Source: Adiantum capillus-veneris (lineage: Eukaryota; Streptophyta; Polypodiopsida; Polypodiales; Pteridaceae). From it: a stretch of 64,000 nucleotides of DNA. This document shows positions 1 to 10,707 of this stretch, piece after piece (within the stretch, counting starts at the first letter, position 1; every line of letters begins with the position of its first letter). The notes under the pieces are model-generated. The model was not told the origin of the DNA. It ran no database searches and was given only the letters and a program-made list of their open reading frames with translations. The stretch spans positions 52,697,268-52,761,267 of the forward strand of contig CM043944.1 of the NCBI GenBank assembly GCA_014529385.2, in the 5' to 3' direction. The translations under genes and the position numbers were made by a program.

Positions 1-2702
1 TGGAAGGTCCCATAAATTATGAATGGAGACTGATTTAGTAAGGGACTCAACTACGAGAGAAGGGGCAGCTAGCTCAGCTCATGTGGCACTGAGGCCTTAG
101 CTCGAATCATCCGAGAGATCATAGAGACTAGAGGCCTCTCCATACATCTCCATCCATCAGTGCTACCAGATCTGCCCTGGTGGTCCACTCAGTGCTCCCA
201 AATTGAACCCCATAAAGCATAGGTGCATCCAGTAGAGTGCGAAAAAGCCACAGCTTTGTTCGAGGTTCCTGAAACTGAACCTATGACCACATCTTCTCCA
301 AACCTCCCAAGGCTGCATAAGCTCTCGTCAATCTAGTCTTTGCTGCTCTCCTCAATGAAAAACACCGGTCCACTGAAGACCTCCAAGATAGGTGTATGCA
401 TCCCTATACTCCACTGTCTCTTGGCCATACGTAAAAGTAGGTGCTGACCTGCTGACCCACTGTGGTGTGGTGTTAAACACCATAACTTTGGTTTTCCCTA
501 GGTTAACAGACAATCCACTATAGTGGGCAAATGTGTACAAGGCATCTAAATGACATTGCATTCCCTTCTGGGAGTCGGAAATCAACACAATATCATCACC
601 ATATAATAGTAGTGGGATCCATGTCCCTGCCAACTGTGCTCCTCTATCACCATCCCTCTCAATGTAGTCAGCAACCTCATCCACATACATGTCAAATAGT
701 GTAGGAGATAGCAGGCAGCCTTGTTTCACCCCAATAGTGGAGTGAACCAAATCAAAAATCCCCTCTGGAGTGCGTACATGTCCCACTACTGACTTGTATA
801 GAGCCATGATCCCCCAAATCCATTCTCTTGGAACATCCATCTCTTGCAGTCCGCGCATCAATCTAGCTCTGGGCACCGTATTGAAGGCTTTGTGGAAGTC
901 CACAAAGCAAGAATAGAGCCATCTCTCACGTGATCTCCCCTCCTCAATAATGGCTTTGAGTGTTAGGATATGGTCAAGAGTAAAGAAATCTCTCCTGAAA
1001 CCCGTGTTTCCTACTGCCCGTACACCCTCTCTCTCTACCTGTCTACTCATTTACTGCTCAAGGATGGATGAGTACAACTGTGCCAATGTGTGTCCAATCA
1101 TGATAGTGCGGTAGTTCCCAGGCTCCATAGGGTCCCCTGACTTGAAGATAGGTACAATCGTGGACAAACTGCAAGTATCAGGTAGGCCCTCGCACATGTC
1201 ACGGTTGAACATCACTGCTAGAAGCTCTACAAGCAAATCTTTGGCATGTATAAAATGCTCTGCTACCATGCCATCATGATCATATGCTCTCCTAGTCTTC
1301 ATCCTGTCAATGGATTTCTTTACCATCTCGGAGGTAAAGAAAGCACATGTGTGTGGGCATGGCTTTGGCGGATCTGGAAGAGGTGGCTACCCCGAGATAG
1401 TGTAGAGAGATAATGCATACTGCCCCATACCTACATAGAAGTGATGACCGGTGGGGGGGAGTGCTCATGGAAGAGTCGCCATGCCTCGCTTGAATCCTGG
1501 CAATATAAATCTTGCTCTAGCCGAGCTAGAAACACCCTCTTCTTTCGTCGCACCAAACGCCGAGAAGCAATCCATGACTGCCTGTGAGTAATGACACGCA
1601 GAAGTAGCTCCCTCTGATGTTGGGCTCTTGTCTCTCTGCGCTCCTCATCATACCAGCTATTTTGGGGTGTGCTCCCAGAACGTAGGCGTTGCCCAGACTT
1701 AGTATGGGGGTATGCCTCTGCTGCTTCATCTTGTAGTGTCTCTGTCAATATATAAGTGAGCTCCCCTAAAGGTCTCCCCAGATCCTGTGCATAAGCGTCT
1801 GTAGATACCATCTATGTAGACAGAATCACTCTCTGAAGTAAAAGTGTATCGGGTATGCATAGGTGTTTGTGCCTGCTGAGCTATGTTGAATTGGAATGAG
1901 ACGTAAACGTGAGGAGAGCATGATCTACTGCTACCCCAATAGGCGTGGGATCGACTGTAAAAACATCTTGAATAGAAGGTATGAAACTGGGCTGAGCCTA
2001 AACATAATCCATTGTGCTGGCCCCATGTCTATGAGGAATTCAAGTGAACCCACTCAACGTTGGAAATCTATGGAGGCCATTCAAGATGGCCAATCCATGT
2101 GCAGTCCCCAAATCTGTCAGATAGCTCCCATATCTAGTGTGCTCTTCATCCTACGAACACCTGGCTAGTCTCGTATCCTTCATCCTACGAACACTTGGCT
2201 AGTCCCGTATCACTGACATCCAATTCTCTCAACATTTCCTTTGAGGTATCGTAGAAAGCTATCTGAGACTGGCCCATCCTGGCATTGAAGTCTCCCAAAA
2301 GAATGACATCTCCATCCCTAGAGAACTCCCATACGTCCTCATCCAATATCATGTAGGGTGACTCCCTCTTGGGTGATAAATAAAGAGATGTGTTGGGGGC
2401 AAAATAGCATAACCTGTCTCTGCTCCCACAGTGACCCACATATTTGGCCTGCTCATCCCTTCGAACAATACGAATGAGGGGTTGCAGCTTCTCCATGAAT
2501 AGGACCGCCACACCTCCTGACCCGCGTCCTTCATGCGTTGATCTCACTTCTTGCCTACAGGTAGTCTCCCAATGGTATCCCGTCACTCTAGGTAATGTGC
2601 CGCTAGGAGTCTGATGTGTTTCCGAGTAAAAAATAATGTCTCTTCCCTTAAAGCTATCTTCAAATGCGCCTTCATTGATCCATTACAATTCCATGCTGCC
2701 AT
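1..2702 (-). pseudogene. LINE ORF2 relic: APE endonuclease and reverse transcriptase
   Basis: ORF2 of LINE copy 1. It starts at the ATG at 2702-2700, which opens a frame reading MAAWNCNG, the N-terminal catalytic Asn motif of APE-type endonucleases. The frame is then lost by a small indel within about 60 bases. The endonuclease resumes at 2586-2185 with the GDFNAR motif. The linker is at 1811-1431. RT runs from 1326: VPIFKSGDP and GNYRTIMIGHTLAQLY come first, then a single in-frame TAA at 1053-1051, then FVDFHKAFNTVPRARL, GVKQGCLLSPTLF and a YGDD box (592-603), where related copies have YADD. The thumb region continues to base 1. A 34-bp tandem duplication at 2146-2213 disrupts the endonuclease end. 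This is a dead copy. Confidence 0.88.
2146..2213. repeat. 34-bp tandem duplication inside LINE copy 1
   Basis: Two adjacent near-identical units (2146-2179 and 2180-2213), each starting TTCATCCTACGAACAC. They lie in the endonuclease C-terminal region and contribute to loss of the frame. Confidence 0.8.
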
Positions 2703-3628
2703 TTGAAGGTTGGTCCCATAGGTATCGCACTGTCATGCAATGCGTTTTTCCAACACCACTACTCTCCCTCCCCTGTAGAAAGCTATTTTTTCTTTCTCTC
2801 GCCGCCTTGAACTTTGGCATCAGTTCTTGCATGTGTGCTACCTGTGCTAGAGTGAGGTCATTGCCCAAAAATTTGCCAGTTTGCTTGAGTGTTGGTCTCT
2901 TCTTCAGGAATTCCTTCCTAGCTTCCAGTGTAGGGAAACATATAATGAGTGCTCTTTCCTTGGGCCTTCCTTTCTCATCACTTCCTTTCTTGCCAACTCT
3001 CCAAGCACCTGTGTGTGTGGGTTCGGAAAGACCCATGCGCTTCAAGAGCTCTTGCACTTCTTCTTCTACTTTTCCAGTGTCTTTGAGACTTGTAACACGC
3101 ACATGAAGGGCTCTAATCTCTCTCTTTTGCTCCTCTTCATTAGCATATTGATGATAGTCGATGTCGGTGTGGCTTGAGGCATCTTATCTTTTCCTTTCTT
3201 TGTGTCCTCAATCCACTTTTCAGCTTTATCAACCTTCTCTTGTGTTTTGAATAGGTCCTCCGGTCCACGAAGAGGTTGTTCGTGCCTTTTCATCTTCCTC
3301 TTCTCGTAAAGTTTTCACCTTCTTCTTAATGCTTTCGAAGTCCTTGATCATTGAGAGTTGATTTTTTGCCTCCTTTGCGGGGGAATTTTTGCAAGATGCA
3401 AGGTCTCCCTTAAGTGCGTCGATCAATGTATCCTTTTCATTCATGCGTTCTTCCATTTTTTAGTTCCAGGATTCAAACATAGCGAAAGCATCCTCTAATC
3501 TTTTTTGCGTTATACATTCCATTACATTCCCTCCCAATCGTCTGCACTTCGGCCTTCAATGATGCGTACATCTCGTCACGCTTTTGAAACATCTCTTTGT
3601 CCAATTTTTTCTTCATATCTGCATACAT
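2683..3628 (-). pseudogene. LINE ORF1 relic: coiled coil and RRM-like nucleic-acid-binding protein
   Basis: Decayed ORF1. A Lys/Glu-rich coiled-coil part (about 3628-3070) is broken by frameshifts and a stop near 3470. The better-preserved C-terminal module is open from 3102 to 2683. It has the pattern WRVGKK, RALIICFPTLEARKEFLKKR, NDLTLAQVAHMQELMPKFKAARERK, matching the ORF1 C-terminus of the intact LINE at 19.6-20.5 kb. In LINEs this protein coats the element RNA. The stop at 2683-2685 overlaps the ORF2 start at 2702 by 20 bases in the +1 frame, the same overlap as in the copy at 10.7 kb. Confidence 0.75.
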
Positions 3629-3654
3629 AGCTTAATGTTGTAGGAAACTATGCC

Positions 3655-3872
3655 GAGAGAGAGAGAGAGAGAGAGAGGGAGAAGAAGAAGAAGAAGAAGA
3701 AGAAGAAGAAGAAGAAGAAGAGAATTTTAACGTCGTAGGAACTATCCCAAGAGACCTTAAAGATCTATCCTACGAGGAGAGTTGAACTCAAGACCATTTA
3801 TTCAAGAGGGAAATGGCATAACCAATCTACCACACTTGGGTGATAGAAAGGTTATACCATTTTCCTCTTTTT
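3655..3872 (-). mobile_element. tRNA-derived SINE, copy a, with TTC/TC tail
   Basis: Read on the minus strand, this has an RNA polymerase III A-box-like TGGTAGATTGG (3822-3832) and, about 35 bases on, GTTCAACTC (3779-3787), which fits the B-box consensus GWTCRANNC. The body ends in GGTCTCTTGGGATAG, then GACGTTAAAA, then TTC and TC repeats (3722-3655). The neighbouring LINEs end in the same GGTCTC, GACGTTAA and (TC)n order. A second copy follows at once (3873-4059). It looks like a tRNA-headed SINE with a LINE-related tail. The source tRNA was not identified. Confidence 0.7.
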
Positions 3873-4056
3873 GAGAGAGAGAGAGAGAGAGAGGAGGAAG
3901 AAGAAGAGAATTTTAACGTCGCAGGAAACTATCCCAAGAGACCTTAAAGATCTATCCTACAAGGAGAGTTGAACTCAAGACCATTTAATCAAGAGGGAAA
4001 TGGCATAACCAATCTATCACACTTAAGTGATAGAAAGGTTATACCATTTTCCTCTT

Positions 4057-4059
<3 letters not shown>
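3873..4059 (-). mobile_element. tRNA-derived SINE, copy b
   Basis: This is a near-duplicate of the 3655-3872 unit. The A-box-like CCAATCTATCA (plus-strand view) is at 4009-4019 and the B box at 3966-3974. The body and terminal GACGTTAAAATTCTC are the same, followed by a shorter TTC/TC tail (3912-3873). Its 5' side (about 4059) directly follows the (TC)n tail of the next LINE. The two SINEs therefore sit in tandem, in the same orientation, between two LINEs. Confidence 0.7.
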
Positions 4060-4117
<58 letters not shown>

Positions 4118-4140
4118 AAATGAAATGAAATAATATATTA
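4060..4140 (-). repeat. LINE 3' tail: TTTCAT units and (TC)n
   Basis: In minus-strand sense the LINE ends GACGTTAATATATT, then ATTTCATTTCATTTT, then about 54 bases of uninterrupted (TC)n. The same end is seen at 20735 and 20509, in variant form at 15676, and on the plus strand near 24150-24190. The tail is not poly(A). Confidence 0.8.
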
Positions 4141-4379
4141 ACGTCTTCGAAAGGCCAAAATGACCTATGAGACCAAGCTGTTACAACATAGTGAATCTGA
4201 TACCATGTCCGGAATCAAGAAGAACTGAAACAAAAATACAACTACTACAAGCTGGGACTGTATGGATGTGCCAACTACTATAAAAGGTGCCCAATACAAT
4301 GTGTAGTACAATGAGAGAAGGGGGGGGTGTGGAAGATATGGTAGAGATCCATCCTCATCTGCACTCTGGGCGTCGAGAA

Positions 4380-4642
4380 AGTATGGCTCGAATCCTCTGT
4401 TGTAGTCTGCGTCGATATACTCTGTAGCTCCTCTCCTCAATCACGGTCGTCTAGATCTCCCTAGCTCCAATGCTCGGTCTATGAGAGTGCAAGTAGTGGT
4501 AGTATGAGTGCGGGCAGAGCTCTGCAATGGTGGTGCTCGTCTGGTTGCTCCTCTGGGTGTCCAATATCTAGTGTAAAGAAATCTGTAATCTGTCTCTGGG
4601 ATTGTCTCTCTCTAGCTCTCCTCAATAAAGTGTCTCTATGCC
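4380..4642 (-). pseudogene. LINE ORF2 C-terminal end, left of the solo LTR
   Basis: This fragment carries the HRDTLLRRARERQSQRQITDFF motif region followed by the basic C-terminal stretch (around 4450-4380). It matches the C-terminus of the LINE at 21.0-21.3 kb. It joins the ORF2 relic that resumes at 5904 once the solo LTR and one copy of its ATGCC duplication are set aside. Confidence 0.75.
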
Positions 4643-4957
4643 TGTCACGTGACACATTCAACCCTATGTGTACTTGGACAAGCTACTTCATGACAAGGGT
4701 TCAATTCAGTTCAGTTAGCTTAGCTTAGGAAGTGTCCTGGCACTTTTGTGAGTCTGTTCGTAGACCGTGCATGTCCAGGCACTTAGATTAGATGCATATC
4801 CTCTGGTTGCACACATCATGGTCATCAAATTACAATTAGAACCCATCAGGAGCATTTTTATAGTGCATAGACCTATTTTCCCTATTTTAGCTAATTTCCA
4901 CTTATTATTTTAAGTGACTTTGTTGGGAAACTAGGTAGGGCAAATTAGCAAAGGAAG

Positions 4958-4966
4958 TATATAAAG
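4958..4966 (+). promoter_or_regulatory. TATA-like box of the solo LTR
   Basis: TATATAAAG sits about 315 bases inside the LTR. The equivalent TATATAAG is conserved in both LTRs of the 11044-15340 element. It is the likely core promoter of the family, which places the AGCGTTTT-rich part in the transcribed leader. Confidence 0.5.
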
Positions 4967-4969
4967 AAA

Positions 4970-5560
4970 CCTAGCGCTAGCACTTTCTGGCAAAAGAGGC
5001 AACAGGAACCACGTGTTCAACAGGCACCTTCTCAGCAGGATCCCCACAGACACCTAGCGTTTTTGGAGCAGATACCTAGCGTTTTCTGCTACAGCAACCT
5101 AGCGTTTCAGCATTACAGATCAGCCAGCGTTTTGCATTTGCAGATCCTCTGGTGACAGCAGACAACAGATCAGCCCTAGCGTTAGCAGTTTGCATTAGCA
5201 AATCAATAGCGTTTTTGCAGATCAACACAGAATTCAGCCTAGCGTTTTTGCATCAGCATAACCATCTAGCGTTTTGCAGATTCATCGCGATAGATTCTCA
5301 AGAAGCTTCAGCGTTTTTAGTTTTCAGCAGTCAGATCCCGCAGAACAAGTCCCGAACATCGCAAATCTCACCTTCCATAGCAGATCCTCGCCGCACGGTT
5401 AGATCCAGCATAGTTTGCAGATTCAGCCTAGAAAACACAGATTTCAGCATCTGCGTTTTCAGCACGTCGTCGTTGCATCGTCGTCATCGACATCGTCACG
5501 GACATAGAGTCAGAATTCTGCAGATAAAAATTTGCAGATGTCAAGCATTAGCGTTTTCAG
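4970..5560 (+). repeat. Dispersed AGCGTTTT motif cluster in the LTR
   Basis: About a dozen copies of a short motif of form CTAGCGTTTT, often followed by TGCAG or CAGC, lie at irregular 15-60-base spacing (near 5057, 5087, 5099, 5123, 5176, 5208, 5240, 5268, 5309, 5453 and 5549). The motif is also dispersed in the two related LTRs as AAAACGCTAG on the plus strand. The spacing is too irregular for a satellite or CRISPR array. Confidence 0.7.
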
Positions 5561-5903
5561 ATTTCACCCTGTCTCGTCGCCGTGTGCATCGTCTTTGACA
5601 TTGTCGGCAAGTCAAAGCATTGTAGAGATTTGTGCAATCAATAGTAGACCGCTCTCGCCATAGAGAGTGGGGCTTTCGGAGGAGGGTTTTGATAATATTC
5701 CGGTGTCGTATTCTTCTCTCTCTATCTCTCAGTCTCAGCACCTTCATTCACAGTGTTCACCACTTTTGTTTGTGTCCATCGCACTCTCTCACTAGAGTAA
5801 CGGAAGGCTCTCTCTTCCATAAGTAAAAGGAACCTTGAGCACAGTTCGGAGCACTCATCTTGAGCAAAGTTCAACATTCACTTCCGCTGCACCTTACAAT
5901 GCC

Positions 5904-8785
5904 TGTGTAACTCAAGTAGATACAGTCCAAGACATCTCTGATCCTCATAACGCATGACCCTAGATAGAGGCCCAAAACCCTCTCTGAATAGACAATGAAA
6001 ACGGCCTCGTATCTCATAGTACACTGTGCAATGGTATATGTAATGTAACTGTCTCTAGCTCTAGATCACAGAAGCGACATATCCTGCTATCTGCTGGTAT
6101 CCCTCTGAATCTACCAATCTCAATCTTGAGCTGATGTGAGGATGTGCGTATCTGGCCAATGGCACAAGGCAAACCATGAGAAAGATGTGTGTCCATATAG
6201 CTAGGTGGAATCACAAACCCATCCCCTCTGAGGTGTAGAAGATGCTCTCTATAGAAAGCCATCTTCGTGCCCAACTTCTGTACCGGCTCTATCCATGTCC
6301 TCCTCGTATCCAGCTGGATCAGATCTTGGCGAATGAGTCTAGGAATCTCCACCCGTGTCAAAGACATTAGGGGTGCCTGTAAGGAGTACTGAAAAGGAGG
6401 CAGCTTGTCCATGGTGAAGCCATGTGTCTGAAACCATGATGTCATTTGCGCATACCAGCATGATGTATCCCTCTGTAGAGCTAACTATCTGGAGGACTCT
6501 AGGGCCACCCTGGCATATCTATCTTTGGTAGTATCCCATAGGCTGTGTACAAAGGACACTGATCTGGTAAGCGCCTCAATCTGCGTAGGGGGGGCAGCTA
6601 ACTCCGCTCGAATGATATCATGCGGTATGGAGGCCTTGGCTCTAACCAGCCGAGAGGTCATAGATACCAAGGGTCTCTCCATACGTCTCCAACCATCTTG
6701 GCCTACAGAAGGTCCCCAAACGTGCACCCCATATAGCATAGTAGAGGCAACCAAGTATCAAAGAGCCATAACTTTGTCCTAGGTTCCTGGAACTGAACCT
6801 GCGAACTCATCCTCTTCAATCCTCCCAAAGCCGCATAAGCTCTAGTCAGTCTACTCTGTGCTGCTCTTCTCAAAGAAAATCTCGGCCCAGTAAAGACTAC
6901 CCCCAAGTATGTGTATGCATCTGTATACTCCAAAACCTCCTGACCATATGTGAAAGTAAGTGCTGATCTCCTGATCCATTGTAGTGTGGTGTTAAACACC
7001 ATAACCTTGGTTTTAAAAAGGTTTACACACAATCCACTATCCTCTGCAACACTATGTAGTGCATCCAAATGTCGCTGCATACCCTCTGGTGAGTCAGATA
7101 TCAACACAATATCATCAGCATATAACAACAATGGGATCCACGTCCCTGCCAGCCGGGCACCTCTATCATCCTCTGTCAATGTAATAAGACACCTCATCAA
7201 CATACATACTAAATAGAGTAGGAGACAATGGGCAACCTTGTTTCACCCCAATAGTAGAGCGAACTAAATTAGACACCCCTTCCGGAGTGCGTACATGTCC
7301 CATCACTGAGCTGTACAAAGCCATAATCCCCCAAATCAACTCTATGGGCACTCCCATCTCCTGTAGTCTTCGCATCGATCGAGCTCTCGGTACCATGTCA
7401 AATGCTTTGCAGAAATCCACAAAGCTACAATAAATCCGTCTCCCATGTGACCTACCCTCCTCAATGATGGCTCTGAGTGTTAGAATATGATCAAGAGTGG
7501 AGAAACCCCTCCAGAAACCAGCCTGACCCTTTGCTCGTAGACCCTCACCCTCTGCCCAATTACTCAAGTGCTGCTCAAGAATGGATGCATACAACCATGC
7601 CAATGTGTGTCCAACCATAATAGTGCGGTAGTTCCCAGGCTCTGTAGAATCACCTGCCTTGAAGATAGGCACAATAGTAGACAACCTCCAAGTCTCAGGT
7701 AACCCCTCACACATGGCACGATTGAACAACACTGCAAGAACCTCCATCAACATATCCCTAGCATGTATAAAGTGCTCCGCTACTAGGCCGTCATGATCAT
7801 ATGCCCTCCCGGTCCTCATCCTGTCAATGGCCCTCTGTACCATCCCAGTGGTAAAGAAGGTGCTCGTAGTTGGGCATGGCTTTGTAGGGTCTAGAAGGGG
7901 TTCCTGTCAAGGAATTGTATATAACGATGTCGCATATTGGCACCACACATCAGGTGAAGTAATCACTAGGGGAGGGGAGTGCTCATGAAAGAGTCGCCAT
8001 GCCTCTCCTGAGTCCCTACTCAAGAACATCTGATATAAGTTTCGCTCTATCTGAGCCAGATAAGCTCGCTTCTTCCGTCTCACAAGGCGCCGGGAAGCAA
8101 TCCGAGACTGTCTGTAAGTGATAACTCCTAAGAGAAGATCCCTCTGAAGCTGGGCTCTCATCATACCAACTATTCTGGGGCATGCTCTTAGAATGTTGTC
8201 TCCTGCCCGGCTGAGTGTGTGGGTATGCCACTCATGCAGCACCATGCAATGTCTCAATCAATAGAGTGGTGCACTCCTCCACTGAGAGGCCTGTACTAGT
8301 TTAGCCAGTTGTGCCTTCCCATAGACGGTTCCAGACCTCTTCTATATAAATGGAATCAATCTCTGGTGTAAATGTATAACGGGTGTGTGACCTCCCTCCT
8401 AATGTCTGGGCTATACTATACTGAAATGAAACGGACAGTGGCAAGAGAGCATGATCCACTGCTACGTCCACTAGCTTGGCTCCCACTGTGAAATCCTAAA
8501 TGCAAGGGACAAATCTCGGCTGTGTCATAACATAGTCCACTGTACTGGCCCCATGTCTGTGTGGAAAGCATGTGAAACCGGCTGCTCCAGGAAATCGCTG
8601 TAAGCCATTAAGTATGGCTAACCCATGTGTAGCCATCATCTCCATGAGGTATCTCCCATACTCCGTCTGCTCTCTGTCATGTGAGCGTCTGTCAAGCCAA
8701 CTCACCTACATCCAGCTCTCTAAGCATCTCATTTGAAGTGTCGTAGAAGACTGTCTTAGAGTTGCATGTTCGGGCATTGAAAACT
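5904..8785 (-). pseudogene. LINE ORF2 relic: end of endonuclease, RT, CCHC
   Basis: In sense order: endonuclease from the NAR of GDFNAR (about 8780) with QTEYGRYLMEMMATHGLAILNG and a STVDYVMTQ box (8705-8496), endonuclease end (8486-8301), linker (8257-7907), RT fingers and palm (7843-7166) with FVDFCKAFDMVPRARS and GVKQGCPLSPTLF, and a YADDIVLIS box (YADD at 7111-7122). Frameshifts occur near 7180 and 6745, a stop at 6485-6487, and a further frameshift near 6020. The C-terminal region 6445-6014 carries FQYSLQAP, LIRQDLIQLDTRRTW and the first half of the zinc knuckle (CRFC). The catalytic YADD is intact but the frame is broken. It cannot make a full protein. Confidence 0.87.
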
Positions 8786-10275
8786 AGATATGGGCCCCTC
8801 CTAGGTGCGTACATGTCCCATCACTGATTTGTATAGAGCATAATCCCCCAAATCAACACAATGGTCACCCCCATCTCGTGCAATCTGCGCATCAATCAAG
8901 CTCTCGGTACCATGTCAAATGCTTTGCGGAAATCCACAAAGCTACAATAAATCCGTCTCCCATGTGACCTGCCCTCCTCAATGATGGCTCTGAGTGTTAG
9001 AATATGATCAAGAGTGGAGAAACCCTTCTTGAAACTGGCCTGGTCCTTTTCCCATACACCCTCATCCTCTGCTTAACTACTCAATTGCTGCTCAAGAATG
9101 GATGCATACAACTGTGCCAATGTGTGCCCAACCATAATAGTGCAATAACTCCCAGGCTCTGTAGGATCACCTACCTTGAAGATAGGCACAATAGCAGACA
9201 ACCTCCAAGTCGCAGGTAACCCCTCACACATGGCACGATTGAACAACACTGCAAGAACCTCTACCATCATATCTCTAGCATGTATAAAGAGCTATGCTAC
9301 TAGACCATCATGATCATATGCCGTGCTGCCTGCTAGTCCTCATCCTGTCAATGGCTCTCTTTACCATCTGAATGGTAAAAGGTGCTGGTAGGTGGGCATG
9401 GCTCTGTAGGATCTGGCAGGGGGTCATGTCCAGGAACTGTATATAACGATGTCGCATATTGGCCCCACACATCAGGAGAAGTGCTCATGAAAGAATCGCC
9501 ATGCCTCTCTTGAGTCTCTACTCAAGAACAGCTGATACAAGTCTCGCTCCATCTGAGCAAGTAAGCTCGTTTCTTCCATCGCACAAGGAGCTGGAAAGCA
9601 ATTCGATAGTCTATAAGTGATGACTCCTAAAAGAAGATCTCTTTGGAGCTAGGCTCTCATCTCTCTGCACTCCTCATCATACCAACTATTCCGGGGCATG
9701 CTCCCAGAATGTCGCCTCGGACCCGGCTGAGAGTGTGGGTATGCCTTTGATGCTGCACCATGCAGTGTCTCAGTCAATAAAACGGTGCACTCCTTCACTG
9801 AGAGGCCAGGACCAGCTGTGCATAGACGGCTATAGATCTCCTATGTATAGACCGAGTCAGTCTTTGGTGTAACAGTGCCTTGCCTCTTGATGTCTCGGTT
9901 GTACTATACTGAAATGAAACGGACAATGTCTAAAGAGCATGCATGATCCACTGCTACACCCACCGGTTTGCTCCCACTATGAAGTCCTGAATACAAGGAA
10001 TAAAGCTCGGTTGTGCCATAACATAGTCCACTGTATTGGCCCCTTGTCTATGTAGAAAGCATGTAAAACCGGCTGCTCCAAGAAATCGTTGTAAGCCATT
10101 AAGTATGGCTAACCCATGTGTGGTCGTCATCTCCGTGAGGTATCTCCCATACTCCGTCTGTTCTTTATCATGTGAGCATGTGTCAAGCCCCAAGTCACCC
10201 ACATCTAGCTCTCTAAACATCTCATCTAAAGTGTCGTAGAAGACTGTCTGATAGTTGCCCGTTCGGGCATTGAAG
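7285..10275 (-). repeat. Internal duplication of LINE endonuclease-linker-RT, two ~1.49-kb units
   Basis: Unit 1 (about 7285-8780) and unit 2 (about 8795-10275) both run, in sense direction, from GDFNAR of the endonuclease to GHVRTPEG of the RT. They are highly similar along the whole length. The junction at 8780-8795 joins the endonuclease motif of one unit to the RT motif of the other with roughly 20 bases of unrelated filler. This is either a tandem duplication within one LINE or recombination between two LINEs. Confidence 0.75.
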
Positions 10276-10707
10276 TCCCCTAGGAGGATGATATCACCAT
10301 CCCTAGAAAACTCCCATATATCTTCTAGTATAGAGAAAGGTGACTGTCCTTTGGGTGCAGCATATACTGACGTACGGGAGGGGGGGGGAGGGGGGTATAG
10401 AAATCGGCCTTTGTTATCTCTTAGCCTCACCCACATGTATCTAGCATGATCATCTCCGTACAATAGTTAGTAGTGGCTGTAACTACTCCCTAAATAGCAC
10501 TGCTACTCCTCTTGAACCTCTACTCCCATGCTCAGATCTTGAGATTGTCCTATCGGCCTTCCCCCATCTGTATCCCACCACATGTGGCATAAGCTGTCCA
10601 GGGGCCCGATGAGTCTCTGAGAAGAAAACAATGTCCCTGTCTCTGAAATTGTCCTCAAAGGCACTAACGTCCAACCTCATAGATCCATTACAATTCGGAG
10701 TAGCCAT
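8786..10707 (-). pseudogene. LINE ORF2 relic: endonuclease, linker and first half of RT
   Basis: Starts at ATG 10707 with MATPNCNGSM, so the usual Trp before NCNG is Pro. The endonuclease continues in 10707-10483 and 10463-9954 with GVAVLFRE, HARYMWVRL, VILLGDFNART-like and YVMAQPSF boxes. The linker (9830-9430) is heavily shifted. RT N-terminal motifs (FNRAMCEGLPATWRLS, VPIFKVGDPTEPG) are at 9270-9073, and RT sequence ends at the junction near 8795 without reaching YADD. A run of G near 10380-10397 marks one frameshift. The start overlaps the ORF1 stop by 20 bases (10707/10688). Confidence 0.83.

Larger units (their letters stand above)
1..3628 (-). mobile_element. APE-type LINE, copy 1 (family A), running off the left edge
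   Basis: Minus-strand non-LTR retrotransposon. In sense order it has an ORF1 relic (coiled coil plus RRM-like module, 3628 to 2683), an ORF2 endonuclease (2702 to about 1900), a linker (1811-1431) and reverse transcriptase (1326 to 1). The same modules in the same order recur at 4.1-11.0, 15.9-20.5 and 20.7-23.7 kb. The 3' end lies outside the window. The 5' end abuts the microsatellite tail of a SINE at 3655. Frameshifts and stops show it is inactive. Confidence 0.9.
4643..5898 (+). mobile_element. Solo LTR with perfect 5-bp target-site duplication
   Basis: A 1256-bp LTR that starts TGTCACGTGACA and ends ACCTTACA. It is flanked by ATGCC on both sides (4638-4642 and 5899-5903). It is homologous over its length, in inverted orientation, to both LTRs of the element at 11044-15340. 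A TATA-like box (4958-4966) and many AGCGTTTT motifs (4970-5560) lie inside. There is no internal region, so it is a recombined solo LTR. It interrupts the LINE ORF2 C-terminus. Confidence 0.93.

Noticed and set aside
1896-2168. Plus-strand frames overlapping the minus-strand LINEs (also 2636-3106, 6950-7216, 16780-17160, 19808-20266)
   Set aside because: They are shadows of LINE ORF1/ORF2 on the opposite strand and have no independent motif.
4970-5560. Repeat cluster considered as a CRISPR-like array
   Set aside because: Motif too short, spacing irregular, no conserved repeat-spacer length, and it lies inside an LTR of a eukaryotic element.
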